Shown in pieces: positions 27,040 to 36,234 of a stretch of DNA of 64,000 bases. Source of the DNA: Streptomyces sp. NBC_01471. Its GTDB lineage: Bacteria; Actinomycetota; Actinomycetes; Streptomycetales; Streptomycetaceae. Within the stretch, counting starts at the first letter, position 1. Each line of letters starts with the position of its first letter. The notes under the pieces are model-generated. The model did not search any database, was not told the DNA's origin, and was given only the letters and a program-made list of their open reading frames with translations. The position numbers were made by a program, and so were the translations under genes. Location of the stretch: the NCBI RefSeq assembly GCF_041438865.1, contig NZ_CP109450.1, positions 3,334,501-3,398,500 of the forward strand. The letters run 5' to 3'.

Positions 27040-29556
27040 GTGCCCATTCCGGAATCGGGCAGAGCGGCGGCGCTGCTGTCCGCCATGGTCGCGCGCGGAA
27101 CCGAACGGGGTTCTCCCGCCTGGCGAGAGCTGGGCGAGGTCGTGCGGACCGCGGCGGGGCAGGACCCCTCAGTGGCGCGGCTGTGGTCCCCGCCGGACGC
27201 ACAGCCGGACGCGGCGACGGCGCGCTCGCTCCAGGACCTGGCGCGGCTGGCCACCACCCTCGCCGCTTCGGCCGGTGCCGACGCGCGCACAGCGAGCACG
27301 GTGGACGGCTGGTTGCGGCGGTACGCGCCCGGGCCGGACCGCCCGGAGCACACGAACAGCATCGGCGGGGCAGCGGTCCTGCACGGCCCCAGCGTGCAGG
27401 CCCGCGACATCCACGGCAGTGTCCACGTCCACCAGCGGAGCGGACCGGAGAAACCCCGGCCCCCGGTACCCCGACAGCTTCCGCCCCAACGGAGGCCGCT
27501 GGTCGCCCGGGAGAGCGATGTGCGCGCCCTGGACCGCCTCCGGTCCGGCCACCCCGCCGAGTCGCCCCAGCTGCTGGTGGTCAGCGGCTTCGCGGGGGTC
27601 GGAAAGACCACGCTCGTCTCCCACTGGCTGCACGAGCTGGCAAGCAGCTTCCCGGACGGGCAGCTGTACGCCGATCTGGGCGGGCGGAGCGCCGCCACGG
27701 AGGACGGCGGCGGGCCGGTCAGGGCCTCCGCGGTACTCGAAGGGTTCCTGTTCGCGCTCGGAGCGCACTCCGTACCGGCGGACACCGCACAACGCGTCGC
27801 GCTCTGGCGTTCGTTGACCTCGCGGCTGCGACTCGCGGTGCTGCTCGACGACGCGTACACATCCGCTCAGGTGCGTCCGCTGCTCCTGGGTTCGCCGGCC
27901 GGTATCACCGTCGTCACCAGCAGGAACCACCTCACGGGACTGCTGGTCGACGGGGCCTCCGTGCACCGGCTCGGTACCCTCGCCCCGGAGTCGGCCGTCG
28001 AGCTCCTCGCGGCGGGCGGTGGCGGGCAGCGGGTCGCCCAGGACCCGGAGACCGCACGCGAAGTGGTCACCCTCTGCGGCTGTCTGCCCCTGGCCGTCTG
28101 CCTCGCGTCCGCCCAACTCGCCGCCCGTCCGCACCACACCCTGTCGGCCCTGGCCCGCAGCCTCTCCCGCGGGCAGGGCCCGCTGGACGCGCTCCGCGTG
28201 GAGGGGGAGGCGGTGGTACGCACGGCTCTGGACCTGTCCTACCGTCTGCTGCCCGCCGGCAGCGCCGCGCTCTACCGGCGGATGGGACTGCTGCCCGCGG
28301 ACCGCTTCGACCTCTCCCTGCTGACCGCTATCAGTGGTGACGTCACGCCCGGGCGGACCGACGGCCCGCCCGGTTCACCCCACGAGGGCCGTCCCGCCTC
28401 CCCGGACGGGCCGGGCGACCCGGACGGCTCGGGCGACGCCGACCTGGCCGTCGGCGCCCTGCTGGAGGCGAACCTCCTGGAGGAGACGGGCCCGGGGACC
28501 TACCGCTTCCACGACCTCGTACGCCCTCACGCCCGAAGCCTCGGTGAGACGCGGGAGAGCCCCGCACAGCGCGAAGGGACCCTCCGCCGTTTCGTTGACT
28601 GGTGCCTGGCCACCGCGACCGCCGCGGAGAGCATCCTCACCCCCGGCCACCGGATGGCCGCACGTGACAGCGCGGTGCCGGACGTCGCACCCGCCGCCCT
28701 CGAAACCCCGGCCGAGGCACTGGCCTGGCTGGACACGCACCGCACCATCCTGCTGGGAGCGGTACAGCACAGCGCCCGCGCCGGATGGCACACCGCCTGC
28801 TGGCAGTTGACCGATGCCGCCTGGCCGCTCTTCGTCCGGTTGCGCCCCCGGGAGCTGTGGATCGAGATGCACCGCACCGGCCTCGCCGCCGCACGGTCCG
28901 ACGGCTCCAGGGAGGGCGAGGGCCGCATGCTGACCTCCGGCGCGATCGGGCTGCGTGACGCGGGCCGGTACCCGGAGGCAGCCGACTGGTACGCCCGGGC
29001 ACTGGAACACGCCACGGCTGACGGCGACGTACGGCAGCAGGCCCAGGCCATCAACGGGCTCGGCCACATCAGTCTGCTGACCCACCAGTACGACGAGGCC
29101 CGCACACACTTCGAACAGGCCCTGCGGCTGCGGGAGTCGGCGGGGTACGCACGGGGCGCCGCACTCTCCCGGCGGCGGCTGGGCGAGACCGCCCTGGCAG
29201 CCGGTGACCACGGGACCGCCGCCCGGTATCTGACCGATGCGTTCACGCAACTGGAGTCGCAGGGCGAGGGGTACGAGGCGGCTCGCGCCCTCGCCCTGCT
29301 CGGCCGCGCGCTGGCCTGCGGCGGGGACCATGAGGGCGGCACCCGGCGGCTGCGTGAGGCGCTGGAAACCTTCCGGTCGTCCGACGTCCGGTCCGAGCAC
29401 TGGGAGGGGTACTCCCTGGAGTGGCTCGGCGAGGCAGCCGCACGGCAGGACGACCCGGCGGAGGCGGTCCGCCGCTACGAGGCCGCCCGGAATCTCTTCC
29501 TCCGGGTCAGCCCGGCCGACGCACAGCGCATGGACGACCGGCTGCGTCACGTGTGA
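27040..29556 (+). CDS. NB-ARC ATPase with TPR domain (STAND protein)
   Basis: An 838-residue STAND-type protein divergent from the AfsR-like gene. The N-terminal 100 residues are helical without an HTH, followed by a short glycine/histidine motif (NSIGGAAVLHGPSVQARDIHGSVHVH) often seen in Streptomyces NB-ARC proteins. The NTPase has P-loop GFAGVGKTTLV (about 183-193), LRLAVLLDDAY and GCLPLAVCLASAQL. TPRs fill the C-terminus (AQAINGLGHISLLTHQYDEARTHFEQALRLRES). With no DNA-binding domain it is a sensor or regulator of unknown target. GTG start after GGAGA. Confidence 0.88.
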   Translation: MPIPESGRAAALLSAMVARGTERGSPAWRELGEVVRTAAGQDPSVARLWSPPDAQPDAATARSLQDLARLATTLAASAGADARTASTVDGWLRRYAPGPDRPEHTNSIGGAAVLHGPSVQARDIHGSVHVHQRSGPEKPRPPVPRQLPPQRRPLVARESDVRALDRLRSGHPAESPQLLVVSGFAGVGKTTLVSHWLHELASSFPDGQLYADLGGRSAATEDGGGPVRASAVLEGFLFALGAHSVPADTAQRVALWRSLTSRLRLAVLLDDAYTSAQVRPLLLGSPAGITVVTSRNHLTGLLVDGASVHRLGTLAPESAVELLAAGGGGQRVAQDPETAREVVTLCGCLPLAVCLASAQLAARPHHTLSALARSLSRGQGPLDALRVEGEAVVRTALDLSYRLLPAGSAALYRRMGLLPADRFDLSLLTAISGDVTPGRTDGPPGSPHEGRPASPDGPGDPDGSGDADLAVGALLEANLLEETGPGTYRFHDLVRPHARSLGETRESPAQREGTLRRFVDWCLATATAAESILTPGHRMAARDSAVPDVAPAALETPAEALAWLDTHRTILLGAVQHSARAGWHTACWQLTDAAWPLFVRLRPRELWIEMHRTGLAAARSDGSREGEGRMLTSGAIGLRDAGRYPEAADWYARALEHATADGDVRQQAQAINGLGHISLLTHQYDEARTHFEQALRLRESAGYARGAALSRRRLGETALAAGDHGTAARYLTDAFTQLESQGEGYEAARALALLGRALACGGDHEGGTRRLREALETFRSSDVRSEHWEGYSLEWLGEAAARQDDPAEAVRRYEAARNLFLRVSPADAQRMDDRLRHV

Positions 29557-29638
29557 GAGGTGCCGCAGCCGGCGCGATGCCCGCCCGGCCGTCAAGGGCG
29601 CCCGGGTGTTCCCCGGCCCGGACCGGCCGCCGTCCGCG

Positions 29639-30256
29639 TCAGCGGCGGCCGCCCGGTGCGGCGGGGCGAACGGACCGGAGGGCTTCCGGCGTGCCCCCGG
29701 CCGCAAGCCAGGCGTGCAGCACCGACGCGACGACGTGCGGCTCCACCCCGGGGCCGGGAGCCGTCCCGGCCGACAGCACACCGCCCCGGGCCCCGCGTAC
29801 CCCGAGCACGAGGGCGTTCCCCGCGACGGGCACAGCAACGACGAGGCAGCCCGGGTGCCGCGCCATCAGCACGTCCGCCCGGCGACGGGCGAGCGCGGAC
29901 GGCAGCGGCGTCCTCGTCACGAGCACGTCGGCGTACTCGGCGCACCCCGCTTCGCACGGTGCATCCGGATTCACCCGCAGGTGGACGTCGGCCGCGCCGG
30001 GACCGAAGAGGCGCGGCCGGCTCCCGGAGATTCCGGCCACGGAGAGCAGCACGGCGGCCCGGCCGTACCCGGCCGCGGACCGCCAGCCGACGGAGACGGG
30101 CACCGTGATCCGAGCGCCCCCCGGCCCGGGCCGGGCACCCGCTCCACCGGCACGTGGAGCGCCGAGGCGTACCCCGCACCACGAGACGTCCGGCAAGGCC
30201 GCCCCGTACGCCGTCCCCCCTCCGGCCCGGGCGGCCGCCGCGGACGGGGCCGTCAC
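29639..30256 (-). CDS. Hypothetical protein, translationally coupled
   Basis: A 205-residue protein with no recognised domain. It has a Gly/Ala/Pro-rich N-terminus and a compact C-terminal half (ADVHLRVNPDAPCEAGCAEYADVLVTRTPLPSALARRRADVLMARHPGCLVVAVPVAGNALVLGV) whose alternating hydrophobics suggest a small alpha/beta fold. Its GTG start overlaps the TGA of the upstream glycosyltransferase-like gene (GTGA), which argues that it is real and made together with it. No signal peptide. Confidence 0.6.
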   Translation of the reverse strand: MTAPSAAAARAGGGTAYGAALPDVSWCGVRLGAPRAGGAGARPGPGGARITVPVSVGWRSAAGYGRAAVLLSVAGISGSRPRLFGPGAADVHLRVNPDAPCEAGCAEYADVLVTRTPLPSALARRRADVLMARHPGCLVVAVPVAGNALVLGVRGARGGVLSAGTAPGPGVEPHVVASVLHAWLAAGGTPEALRSVRPAAPGGRR

Positions 30257-31494
30257 AGCGCCATCCCCAAGTCGGCACGCTCCCAGCGGTGCAGCGGCGG
30301 CGGAGTGGGCAGCGGTGGGACGGCCGGTGCGCAGGCCGGTTCGCCCAGCCGCAGCAGCCGGTAGACGAGCGCCCGCATCCGCCGGTGGAACTGGCCGGGC
30401 GCCGACGACAGCAGCCGGGCCACCTGCTCGTACTGACCCGGAACGTGCTGCTCCGCGGCGTACCGCAGCTGTGCGGCGAGTGGATGCGCCGGGGAGACGA
30501 CGGGTGCGAGAGCGGCCAGCAGCGCTGCCGGTGACGAGGCGGAGATCTCCCGCCTCGGTCCTGGGGTGAGGAGCATGGCGGCCTCGGTCAGAGTCCCGTA
30601 CGCCGTAAGGGAACCATGGTCGCCGATGATCCAGTCGGCCGCGATCAGCGGCGCCTGCCAGTCCGCCTCCGGCGGCACCACCGCGATGCCCCGGCTGCGG
30701 CAGCCCGCCAGCCAGCTCCGCACCTGCCAGGCACCGTGCCCGGCGAACACATTGGGATGAAGCAGCAGCGCCACCCGGTAGCGGCGGCCGGGGAGTTGGC
30801 TCAGCAACTGCGGCAGCAGGGTGTCGAACCGCCCGAAGGTGGAGGTCGGCCCCCAGGTCGAGGTGACAATCACGAGCCGCTGCCGGGCTTCGATGCCGAG
30901 CGCCCTGCGATAGTGCTCGCGCCGGGACATCCCGGCCGTGATCCGGTCCACGCAGGGGTCGCCCACCACATGAGCCACGGGCAGCGCCTCGGGGCAGGAA
31001 TCCGCCAGCTCCGCCAGGTCACGCTCGTGCGCGTAGACGATCGCGGCCGGGCCCACCCGTCCCTCGTGCAGCAGATGCTGACGGCTCAGCATCCCCGGCG
31101 CCCGCTTCTCCCCCGGCGCCAGCTCGGAGGTGTCGGTGAGCAGCTTGATGTGGCCGGCCCCGTGCGAGATCCGCACGACCGGCGCCCGTAACGCGTGCAC
31201 ACCGCGTGACCCGGCGGCCAGCGCCAGGTCGAACTCGGTCCGCAGCGCCTCCTCCCAGGGCACGGTGGTGATGCCCAGGCTCTGCAGGTACTGCGCGACG
31301 CCGCCGCCGAAGGCGTGCGGCGCCGCGGTGAAGACCACCTGGATACGGAAGTCGGCCTCCAGCAGGCCGAAGACCTCCTGCAGTCGCTGAGCGAACGTCA
31401 CGGTGTGCACGACGACCAGCACCCGTTTGCAGTCCTGTACGGTCAGCCACCGGCCTTGCTCGATCAGCGCTGTTTTCGTGGTGTTGACAGACAC
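30253..31494 (-). CDS. Glycosyl/glycerophosphotransferase-like protein (GT-B-like)
   Basis: A 413-residue soluble protein with a two-domain GT-B-like pattern. It shows CKRVLVVVHTVTFAQRLQEVFGLLEADFRIQVVFT, ISHGAGHIKLLTD, RLVIVTSTWGPTSTFGRF and VALLLHPNVFAGHGAW, then ADWIIGDHGSLTAYGTL. The GDHGS-type motif resembles CDP-glycerol glycerophosphotransferases and related sugar transferases, so a role in wall polymer or glycolipid assembly is possible but unproven. I chose GTG at 31494 because GGGGGGA lies 6 bases upstream; ATG at 31509 and a longer opening to 31587 are alternatives. First gene of a two-gene operon. Confidence 0.6.
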   Translation of the reverse strand: MSVNTTKTALIEQGRWLTVQDCKRVLVVVHTVTFAQRLQEVFGLLEADFRIQVVFTAAPHAFGGGVAQYLQSLGITTVPWEEALRTEFDLALAAGSRGVHALRAPVVRISHGAGHIKLLTDTSELAPGEKRAPGMLSRQHLLHEGRVGPAAIVYAHERDLAELADSCPEALPVAHVVGDPCVDRITAGMSRREHYRRALGIEARQRLVIVTSTWGPTSTFGRFDTLLPQLLSQLPGRRYRVALLLHPNVFAGHGAWQVRSWLAGCRSRGIAVVPPEADWQAPLIAADWIIGDHGSLTAYGTLTEAAMLLTPGPRREISASSPAALLAALAPVVSPAHPLAAQLRYAAEQHVPGQYEQVARLLSSAPGQFHRRMRALVYRLLRLGEPACAPAVPPLPTPPPLHRWERADLGMAL

Positions 31495-31639
31495 AATCGG
31501 TCCCCCCATGTTCGTCGGCTGCGTCCAGCAGTCGACAGAGGGGTTCCCGCCCCGCACGACACTTTCCTTGCAGCGGCCTTGCAGCAACCTTGCCCGGACA
31601 CCGCCCCGCCCCCACCCCCCGTGATTCAGACCCCCTGAT

Positions 31640-33478
31640 TCAGACCCCCCGGTCCCCTCCCCCGTCCACGACCCCCGTGACGATCCCCCGGATCGTCTCC
31701 AGCGGAAGTTTGGGCGTGCCGTCCGGGAAGAGGAGGCCGTTCGTCTCCTGCGCGGTGTCCATGAACTGCGTGTAGCAGAAGCCCGCGACCAGCGGGCTCC
31801 TGCGCAGCTCGCCGAAGAGCGCGCCGAGCAGTTCCGCGTACTGCGTGTCGGAGCTGGTCTGCGTGTAGAAGAAGTCGTCCTCGCCGCCGGCCAGGGAGAG
31901 ACCGCCGAACTCCGTGATCATCAGGGGTGCTTCGCCCGCCTCGAAGCGCTCGGTCTGCCGCTCGGAGAGGGAGACCCTGCGGCCCTGCGGGCCCCCGCCC
32001 GCCAGCACCGCCGCGAAGCCGGCCGCGTCCCCGTAGCGCTCCCTCAGCCGGCCCGCGTCGCTGGTGTAGTCGTGCACCCCCAGGATGTCGCTGTCGGTGT
32101 GCTCCCAGCCCTCGTTCGACATCACCGGACGCGTCGGGTCCAGCGCCCGGGTCAGGGCGGCCAGGGCCACCGAGTACTGCTGCTGCGCCGGGTCACGCGC
32201 GATGTCCGAGAGGCCCCAGCTCTCGTTGACGGGCACCCAGGTGACGACCGACGGGTGGCTGCGGTCGCGCCGGACCAGGTCCAGCCACTCCCGGGTGAGC
32301 AGCTCGACGGCCTCCGTGCCGAACTCGTACGCCGCGCCGGTCTCGCCCCAGACGAGCAGGCCGAGCCGGTCGGCCCAGTACAGGAACCTCGGATCCTCGG
32401 CCTTCTGGTGGACGCGGACCGCGTTGAAGCCCATCTCCTTGATCAGCTCGACCTCGCGGCGCAGTTCGCCGGTGCCGCCGGAGGCGAGCAGGGTGCGGGG
32501 GCGGTAGCCCTGGTTGAGTACGGAACGCACATAGCAGGGACGGTCGTTGAGCAGGAAGGCGCCGCCCCCGACGCCCGCGCTGCGCAGGCCCAGATAGCTG
32601 TCCACGGTGTCGGCGGATCCGGGCGCCCCCGGGTCGCGCACCGTGACCCGGGCGTCCAGCAGCGTGGGCGACTCGGGGCTCCACCACAGGGCTTCGCGGT
32701 CGATGCCGTTGCGCAGGGCGTCGATCGAGATGTCGATCCGGGCGCGGCGTCCGGTGGTCACGGTGGAGGTCTCGGCCAGCACCCGGTCACCGGCCCGGAG
32801 CACGATGTCGACCGTGAGGGGCCGGGGCACCGGCCGGGCGAGCGCGATCTCGGCCACGACTCCGTGCTGGGGGTCGGGGATCCAGGCGAGGTCGGTGATG
32901 TGCTGGTCAGGGACGGTCTCGGTCCACACGGGCTGCCAGATGCCGGTGGTCCGCTCGTACCAGACGGCGTGCGGCCGCTCCTGCCAGTCCTGCTTGCCGC
33001 GCGGGACGGAGAGGTCGGCCGGGTCGTCCTCGGCGCGCACGACGAGTACGTGTTCGGTGGCGCCCGGCCGCATCGCGTCGGTCACGTCGGCGGTGAACGG
33101 CGTCTGCCCGCCGACGTGTTCGGCCACGAGCCGGCCGTCCAGCCAGACCCGGGCGCGGTGGTCGACCGCACCGAAGTGGATCAGCGTCCGGCCGCCGGAT
33201 GAAGCGTCCGGGACCAGCGTCTCGTGCGCGATGCGGCGCCGGTACCAGACGATCGGGTGCGGCGCGGTCTCGCCGACGCCGGAAGCGGGCGCCTCGGGCG
33301 GGAAGGGGACCGTGATCTCCCGGTCGAATCCGCCGGCGGCGGGTCCGGAGAACCACGCCTCGCGCTCGCCCGCGTCGGCGTCGTCGTATCCGAAGTCCCA
33401 GGTGCCGTCCAGGCTGTTCCACTGCTCACGGCACATGAGCGGCCTCGGATACGTGCCCTCCTGCTCGCTCGCCCTCAC
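31640..33478 (-). CDS. Glycoside hydrolase family 2 (beta-galactosidase/glucuronidase-like)
   Basis: A 612-residue retaining glycosidase. A jelly-roll sugar-binding domain at the N-terminus (EQWNSLDGTWDFGYDD, TLIHFGAVDHRARVWLDG), an immunoglobulin-like domain, and a TIM barrel with acid/base Glu in VPVNESWG (about 417) and nucleophile Glu in ITEFGG (about 522) are all visible. There is no signal peptide, so it acts in the cytosol on sugars brought in by the adjacent ABC importer. GTG at 33478 follows AAGGAGGAG. A TTGCATCGATGCAA palindrome 70 bases upstream is the likely LacI operator. Substrate (galactoside, glucuronide or other) cannot be decided. Confidence 0.9.
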   Translation of the reverse strand: MRASEQEGTYPRPLMCREQWNSLDGTWDFGYDDADAGEREAWFSGPAAGGFDREITVPFPPEAPASGVGETAPHPIVWYRRRIAHETLVPDASSGGRTLIHFGAVDHRARVWLDGRLVAEHVGGQTPFTADVTDAMRPGATEHVLVVRAEDDPADLSVPRGKQDWQERPHAVWYERTTGIWQPVWTETVPDQHITDLAWIPDPQHGVVAEIALARPVPRPLTVDIVLRAGDRVLAETSTVTTGRRARIDISIDALRNGIDREALWWSPESPTLLDARVTVRDPGAPGSADTVDSYLGLRSAGVGGGAFLLNDRPCYVRSVLNQGYRPRTLLASGGTGELRREVELIKEMGFNAVRVHQKAEDPRFLYWADRLGLLVWGETGAAYEFGTEAVELLTREWLDLVRRDRSHPSVVTWVPVNESWGLSDIARDPAQQQYSVALAALTRALDPTRPVMSNEGWEHTDSDILGVHDYTSDAGRLRERYGDAAGFAAVLAGGGPQGRRVSLSERQTERFEAGEAPLMITEFGGLSLAGGEDDFFYTQTSSDTQYAELLGALFGELRRSPLVAGFCYTQFMDTAQETNGLLFPDGTPKLPLETIRGIVTGVVDGGGDRGV

Positions 33479-33547
33479 GGCTCCTCCTTCTGCCTGACCG
33501 GCCATCGGGTTTCGTACAATCGAATTCCGCTCATCATGAGTGAAGCT

Positions 33548-33561
33548 TTGCATCGATGCAA
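33548..33561. promoter_or_regulatory. LacI-family operator 1
   Basis: TTGCATCGATGCAA is a perfect 14-bp palindrome between the divergent GH2 and lacI-type genes. A one-mismatch copy lies in front of the ABC importer genes, so the two probably bind the same LacI protein. Confidence 0.8.
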
Positions 33562-33566
33562 GGAAT

Positions 33567-33638
33567 GATCGAAGCTCGGATCGAAGCACGGATCGACGCA
33601 CGGATCACTACAGGGATCGCCGTAGGGATCCTGCGTGG
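33567..33638. repeat. Six tandem 12-bp units starting GATC
   Basis: Successive units GATCGAAGCTCG, GATCGAAGCACG, GATCGACGCACG, GATCACTACAGG, GATCGCCGTAGG and GATCCTGCGTGG follow operator 1 in the leader of the lacI-type gene. The first three are nearly identical; the array decays towards the right. Confidence 0.8.
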
Positions 33639-33728
33639 ACCCGCGCCCGGGCCGGTGCACGGACCGACGGAAACGCATGCACGGACGCCGGACGCCACCG
33701 GCGGGAACCGACCGAGAGGGGCACGCCG

Positions 33729-34763
33729 GTGGGCAGGGTACGGATGCGGGACGTGGCCGAGCACGCCGGTGTATCGGTGCGGACCGTGTCCAATGTGGTC
33801 AGCGGCTACACACACGTCAGCCCGGAGATGCGCGCCCGCGTGCAGCACTCGCTGGACGCGCTGGGCTACAAGATGGACTACCTGGCCCGCGGCCTGCGTT
33901 CGGGCCGCACCGGGTTCGTCGCGCTGGCCGTGCCCTTCCTCGCCGAGCCCTACTTCGCCGAGCTGGCCCAGGCCGTCATCCGGGCCGCGGCCCGGCGGGG
34001 GATCACGGTGCTGGTCGAGTCGACGGAGGGCGACAGCGAGACGGAACGGCGCATCCTCGCGGGCGGCCTGACCAATGTGGCCGACGGCGTCCTGTTCAGC
34101 GCCCTGACCGTGCCGGCCGCCGACGTCGCGGCCAGCCCTCCGGACTTTCCGCTGGTCATGCTGGGTGAGCACGATGTCGGCGACCGCTTCCCGCGCGTCG
34201 GGATCGACAACGTGGCCGCCGCCCGCACCGCCGTGGAGCACCTCGTGGAGCAGGGCTGCCGCCGTATCGTCGCGCTCGGCCGCAACGGCAGCGAGAACGG
34301 CCGCCAGCGCGCCGAGGGTTACCAGCAGGCCCTGTCGGCGGCCGGGGTGCGCCGGGTGAACTGGCTGGTCGCTCCGGTGAAGGACTGGAACAGGGCCCAG
34401 GGGTACGAGGCCGTGCGGCAGCTCCTGGAAGGCAGCGGCCCGCTGCCGGACGGGATCTTCGCCTTCAACGACGCTCTGGCCGTCGGCGCCCTGCACGCGC
34501 TGAACAGCTCCGGCGTGCGGGTGCCCGACGACGTCGCCCTGGCGAGCATCGACAACGTCCCGGAGGCGGTGTACACCCACCCGCCGCTCACCTCGGTCGC
34601 CCCCGACCTGGACGTGATCGCCGAGCGCGCCCTCACCCTGCTCGACGAGCAGACCAACCGGAAGCCGGGCGGCGAGGACGCCGGTTCGCGAGCGGCCAGG
34701 CGCGAGTCGACCCCCTTCCGGCTGGTCGTCCGCGCGTCCTCGCAGCGCCCGCACACCGGCTGA
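33729..34763 (+). CDS. LacI family transcriptional regulator
   Basis: A 344-residue repressor with an N-terminal LacI HTH (MRDVAEHAGVSVRTVSNVVSGYTHVSPEMRARVQHSLDALGYK) and a periplasmic-binding-protein-like sensor (FVALAVPFLAEPYFAELAQAV, DGIFAFNDALAVGALHAL, LASIDNVPEAVYTHPPLTSV). It lies between the GH2 gene and the sugar importer, each with a TTRCATCGATGCAA operator in front, so it most likely represses both until a sugar binds. GTG at 33729 chosen; ATG at 33744 possible. Confidence 0.93.
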   Translation: MGRVRMRDVAEHAGVSVRTVSNVVSGYTHVSPEMRARVQHSLDALGYKMDYLARGLRSGRTGFVALAVPFLAEPYFAELAQAVIRAAARRGITVLVESTEGDSETERRILAGGLTNVADGVLFSALTVPAADVAASPPDFPLVMLGEHDVGDRFPRVGIDNVAAARTAVEHLVEQGCRRIVALGRNGSENGRQRAEGYQQALSAAGVRRVNWLVAPVKDWNRAQGYEAVRQLLEGSGPLPDGIFAFNDALAVGALHALNSSGVRVPDDVALASIDNVPEAVYTHPPLTSVAPDLDVIAERALTLLDEQTNRKPGGEDAGSRAARRESTPFRLVVRASSQRPHTG

Positions 34764-34809
34764 CCCGGGCCGCCACCCCCTCTCGGCCGCCTCCCTCGCA
34801 CCGAACTAT

Positions 34810-34823
34810 TTACATCGATGCAA
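34810..34823. promoter_or_regulatory. LacI-family operator 2
   Basis: TTACATCGATGCAA differs at one base from the palindrome at 33548 and lies about 60 bases before the substrate-binding protein gene, the first gene of the importer operon. Confidence 0.75.
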
Positions 34824-34882
34824 ATCGTGTGCCAAGGTCTCCGCCATCGAGTTCACATCGAATGGACGAGGTGAATGTCCCC

Positions 34883-36223
34883 ATGAGCGGAGCGATGGCG
34901 CGCCGGCGCTTCCTGGCTCTCGGCGGCGGCCTGACCCTGGCCGGCGGGCTGTCCGCGTGCTCATCCCCGCTGGCCTCCGGCCTGACGGGTTCTCAGCCCG
35001 ACCCCGCCGACGTCGTCTTCTGGAACCTGTTCACCGGCGGCGACGGCGCCAACATGGCGCTGATGGAGAACGCCTTCCGCACGGAGCATCCCGGGACGAC
35101 GGTCGAGGCGACCATCCTGGGCTGGGGGAACCCGTACTACACGAAGCTCGCCCTGGCGACGGCGAGCGGCACCCCGCCCGACGTCGGCATCTCCCATCTG
35201 TCCCGGCTCCCGCTGCTCGCGGCCTCGGGCCTGCTGGAGCCGGTGGCCGAGACGGGCGTCACCGAACTGGGCGTCACCCCGGACCGGTTCACTCCGGCGG
35301 CCTGGAAGAAGGCGACCGTGAACGGCACGGCGTACGCGGTGCCGCTGGACACCCACCCGTTCGTCCTCTTCTACAACGTCGACCTGGCGAAGAAGGCCGG
35401 CCTGCTCAACGCCGCCGGTGACGGGCTGAAGCCGATGAAGGGCCGGGCCGCCTTCACCGACGCCGTGAAGGCGATGAAGGAGGCGGGCGCACGGTACGGG
35501 GCCGCGATGTCCATCACCGCCGACCCGTCCACCGCCTGGCGCTGGTTCAGCATGATCTACTCCGGGCTCGCGGGCCCCGTCGTCACCGGCTCCGGCACCA
35601 CGATCGACATCGACGCCGGGGCGATGCAGGAGACGTTCGACTTCATGCAGAGCCTGACCGGGCCCGGCCTGATGCCGAGGAGCCTCAACGGGTCGGGGGC
35701 GAACGCCCTGTTCAGCACGGGCAAGGCGGGCTTCCTGTTCGACGGCGAGTGGCAGATCCCCTCGTACCGGCTCGTCAAGGGCCTCCGCTTCAACGTGGTG
35801 CCGTTCCCCGCGCTGCTCGGCCCCGAGCCGGTGGCGTACGCGGACTCGCACGCGCTCGTCGTCCCGCGCAACCCGAAGCGCTCCTCCGCACGGACCGCGC
35901 ACGCGGCGCAGTTCATCAAGAGCCTGCTCGACCACAGTGCCACCTGGGCGCACGGCGGCCACGTGCCGGCCTGGCTGCCCAGTCAGCGCAGCAAGGCGTT
36001 CCTCGGCCAGTCTCCGCAACGCAACTACGTACAGGCGGCGTTCAACGCGCGGTACGACCCGGTCGCCTGGTACACCGGCGCCGGTTCCGACTTCCAGAAC
36101 ACCGTGGGCGCGACCGTCATCGAGGTCCTGGCGGGGCGGCTCGGGCCGAAGGAGGCCGTCTCCGCCATGCGGGCGGATCTGAAGCGGTACACGACGGCCC
36201 GACCACCGGTCACGATGAAGTAG
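34883..36223 (+). CDS. Sugar ABC transporter substrate-binding lipoprotein
   Basis: A 446-residue extracellular binding protein of the carbohydrate uptake 1 family. The N-terminus has twin arginines and a lipobox (RRRFLALGGGLTLAGGLSACSS), so it may be Tat-exported and lipid-anchored. The body shows DVVFWNLFTGGDGANMALMENAF, GTPPDVGISHLSRLP and GKAGFLFDGEWQIPSYR, typical of oligosaccharide-binding proteins. The permease genes follow at 11-12 bases spacing. No ATPase gene is present; Streptomyces importers often share MsiK. Confidence 0.92.
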   Translation: MSGAMARRRFLALGGGLTLAGGLSACSSPLASGLTGSQPDPADVVFWNLFTGGDGANMALMENAFRTEHPGTTVEATILGWGNPYYTKLALATASGTPPDVGISHLSRLPLLAASGLLEPVAETGVTELGVTPDRFTPAAWKKATVNGTAYAVPLDTHPFVLFYNVDLAKKAGLLNAAGDGLKPMKGRAAFTDAVKAMKEAGARYGAAMSITADPSTAWRWFSMIYSGLAGPVVTGSGTTIDIDAGAMQETFDFMQSLTGPGLMPRSLNGSGANALFSTGKAGFLFDGEWQIPSYRLVKGLRFNVVPFPALLGPEPVAYADSHALVVPRNPKRSSARTAHAAQFIKSLLDHSATWAHGGHVPAWLPSQRSKAFLGQSPQRNYVQAAFNARYDPVAWYTGAGSDFQNTVGATVIEVLAGRLGPKEAVSAMRADLKRYTTARPPVTMK

Positions 36224-36234
36224 GAGGCAGTTCC

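Noticed and set aside
23647..31494. Secondary-metabolite cluster around the AfsR-like gene
   Set aside because: Neighbours include no synthase, synthetase or tailoring enzyme set; one glycosyltransferase-like gene is not enough.
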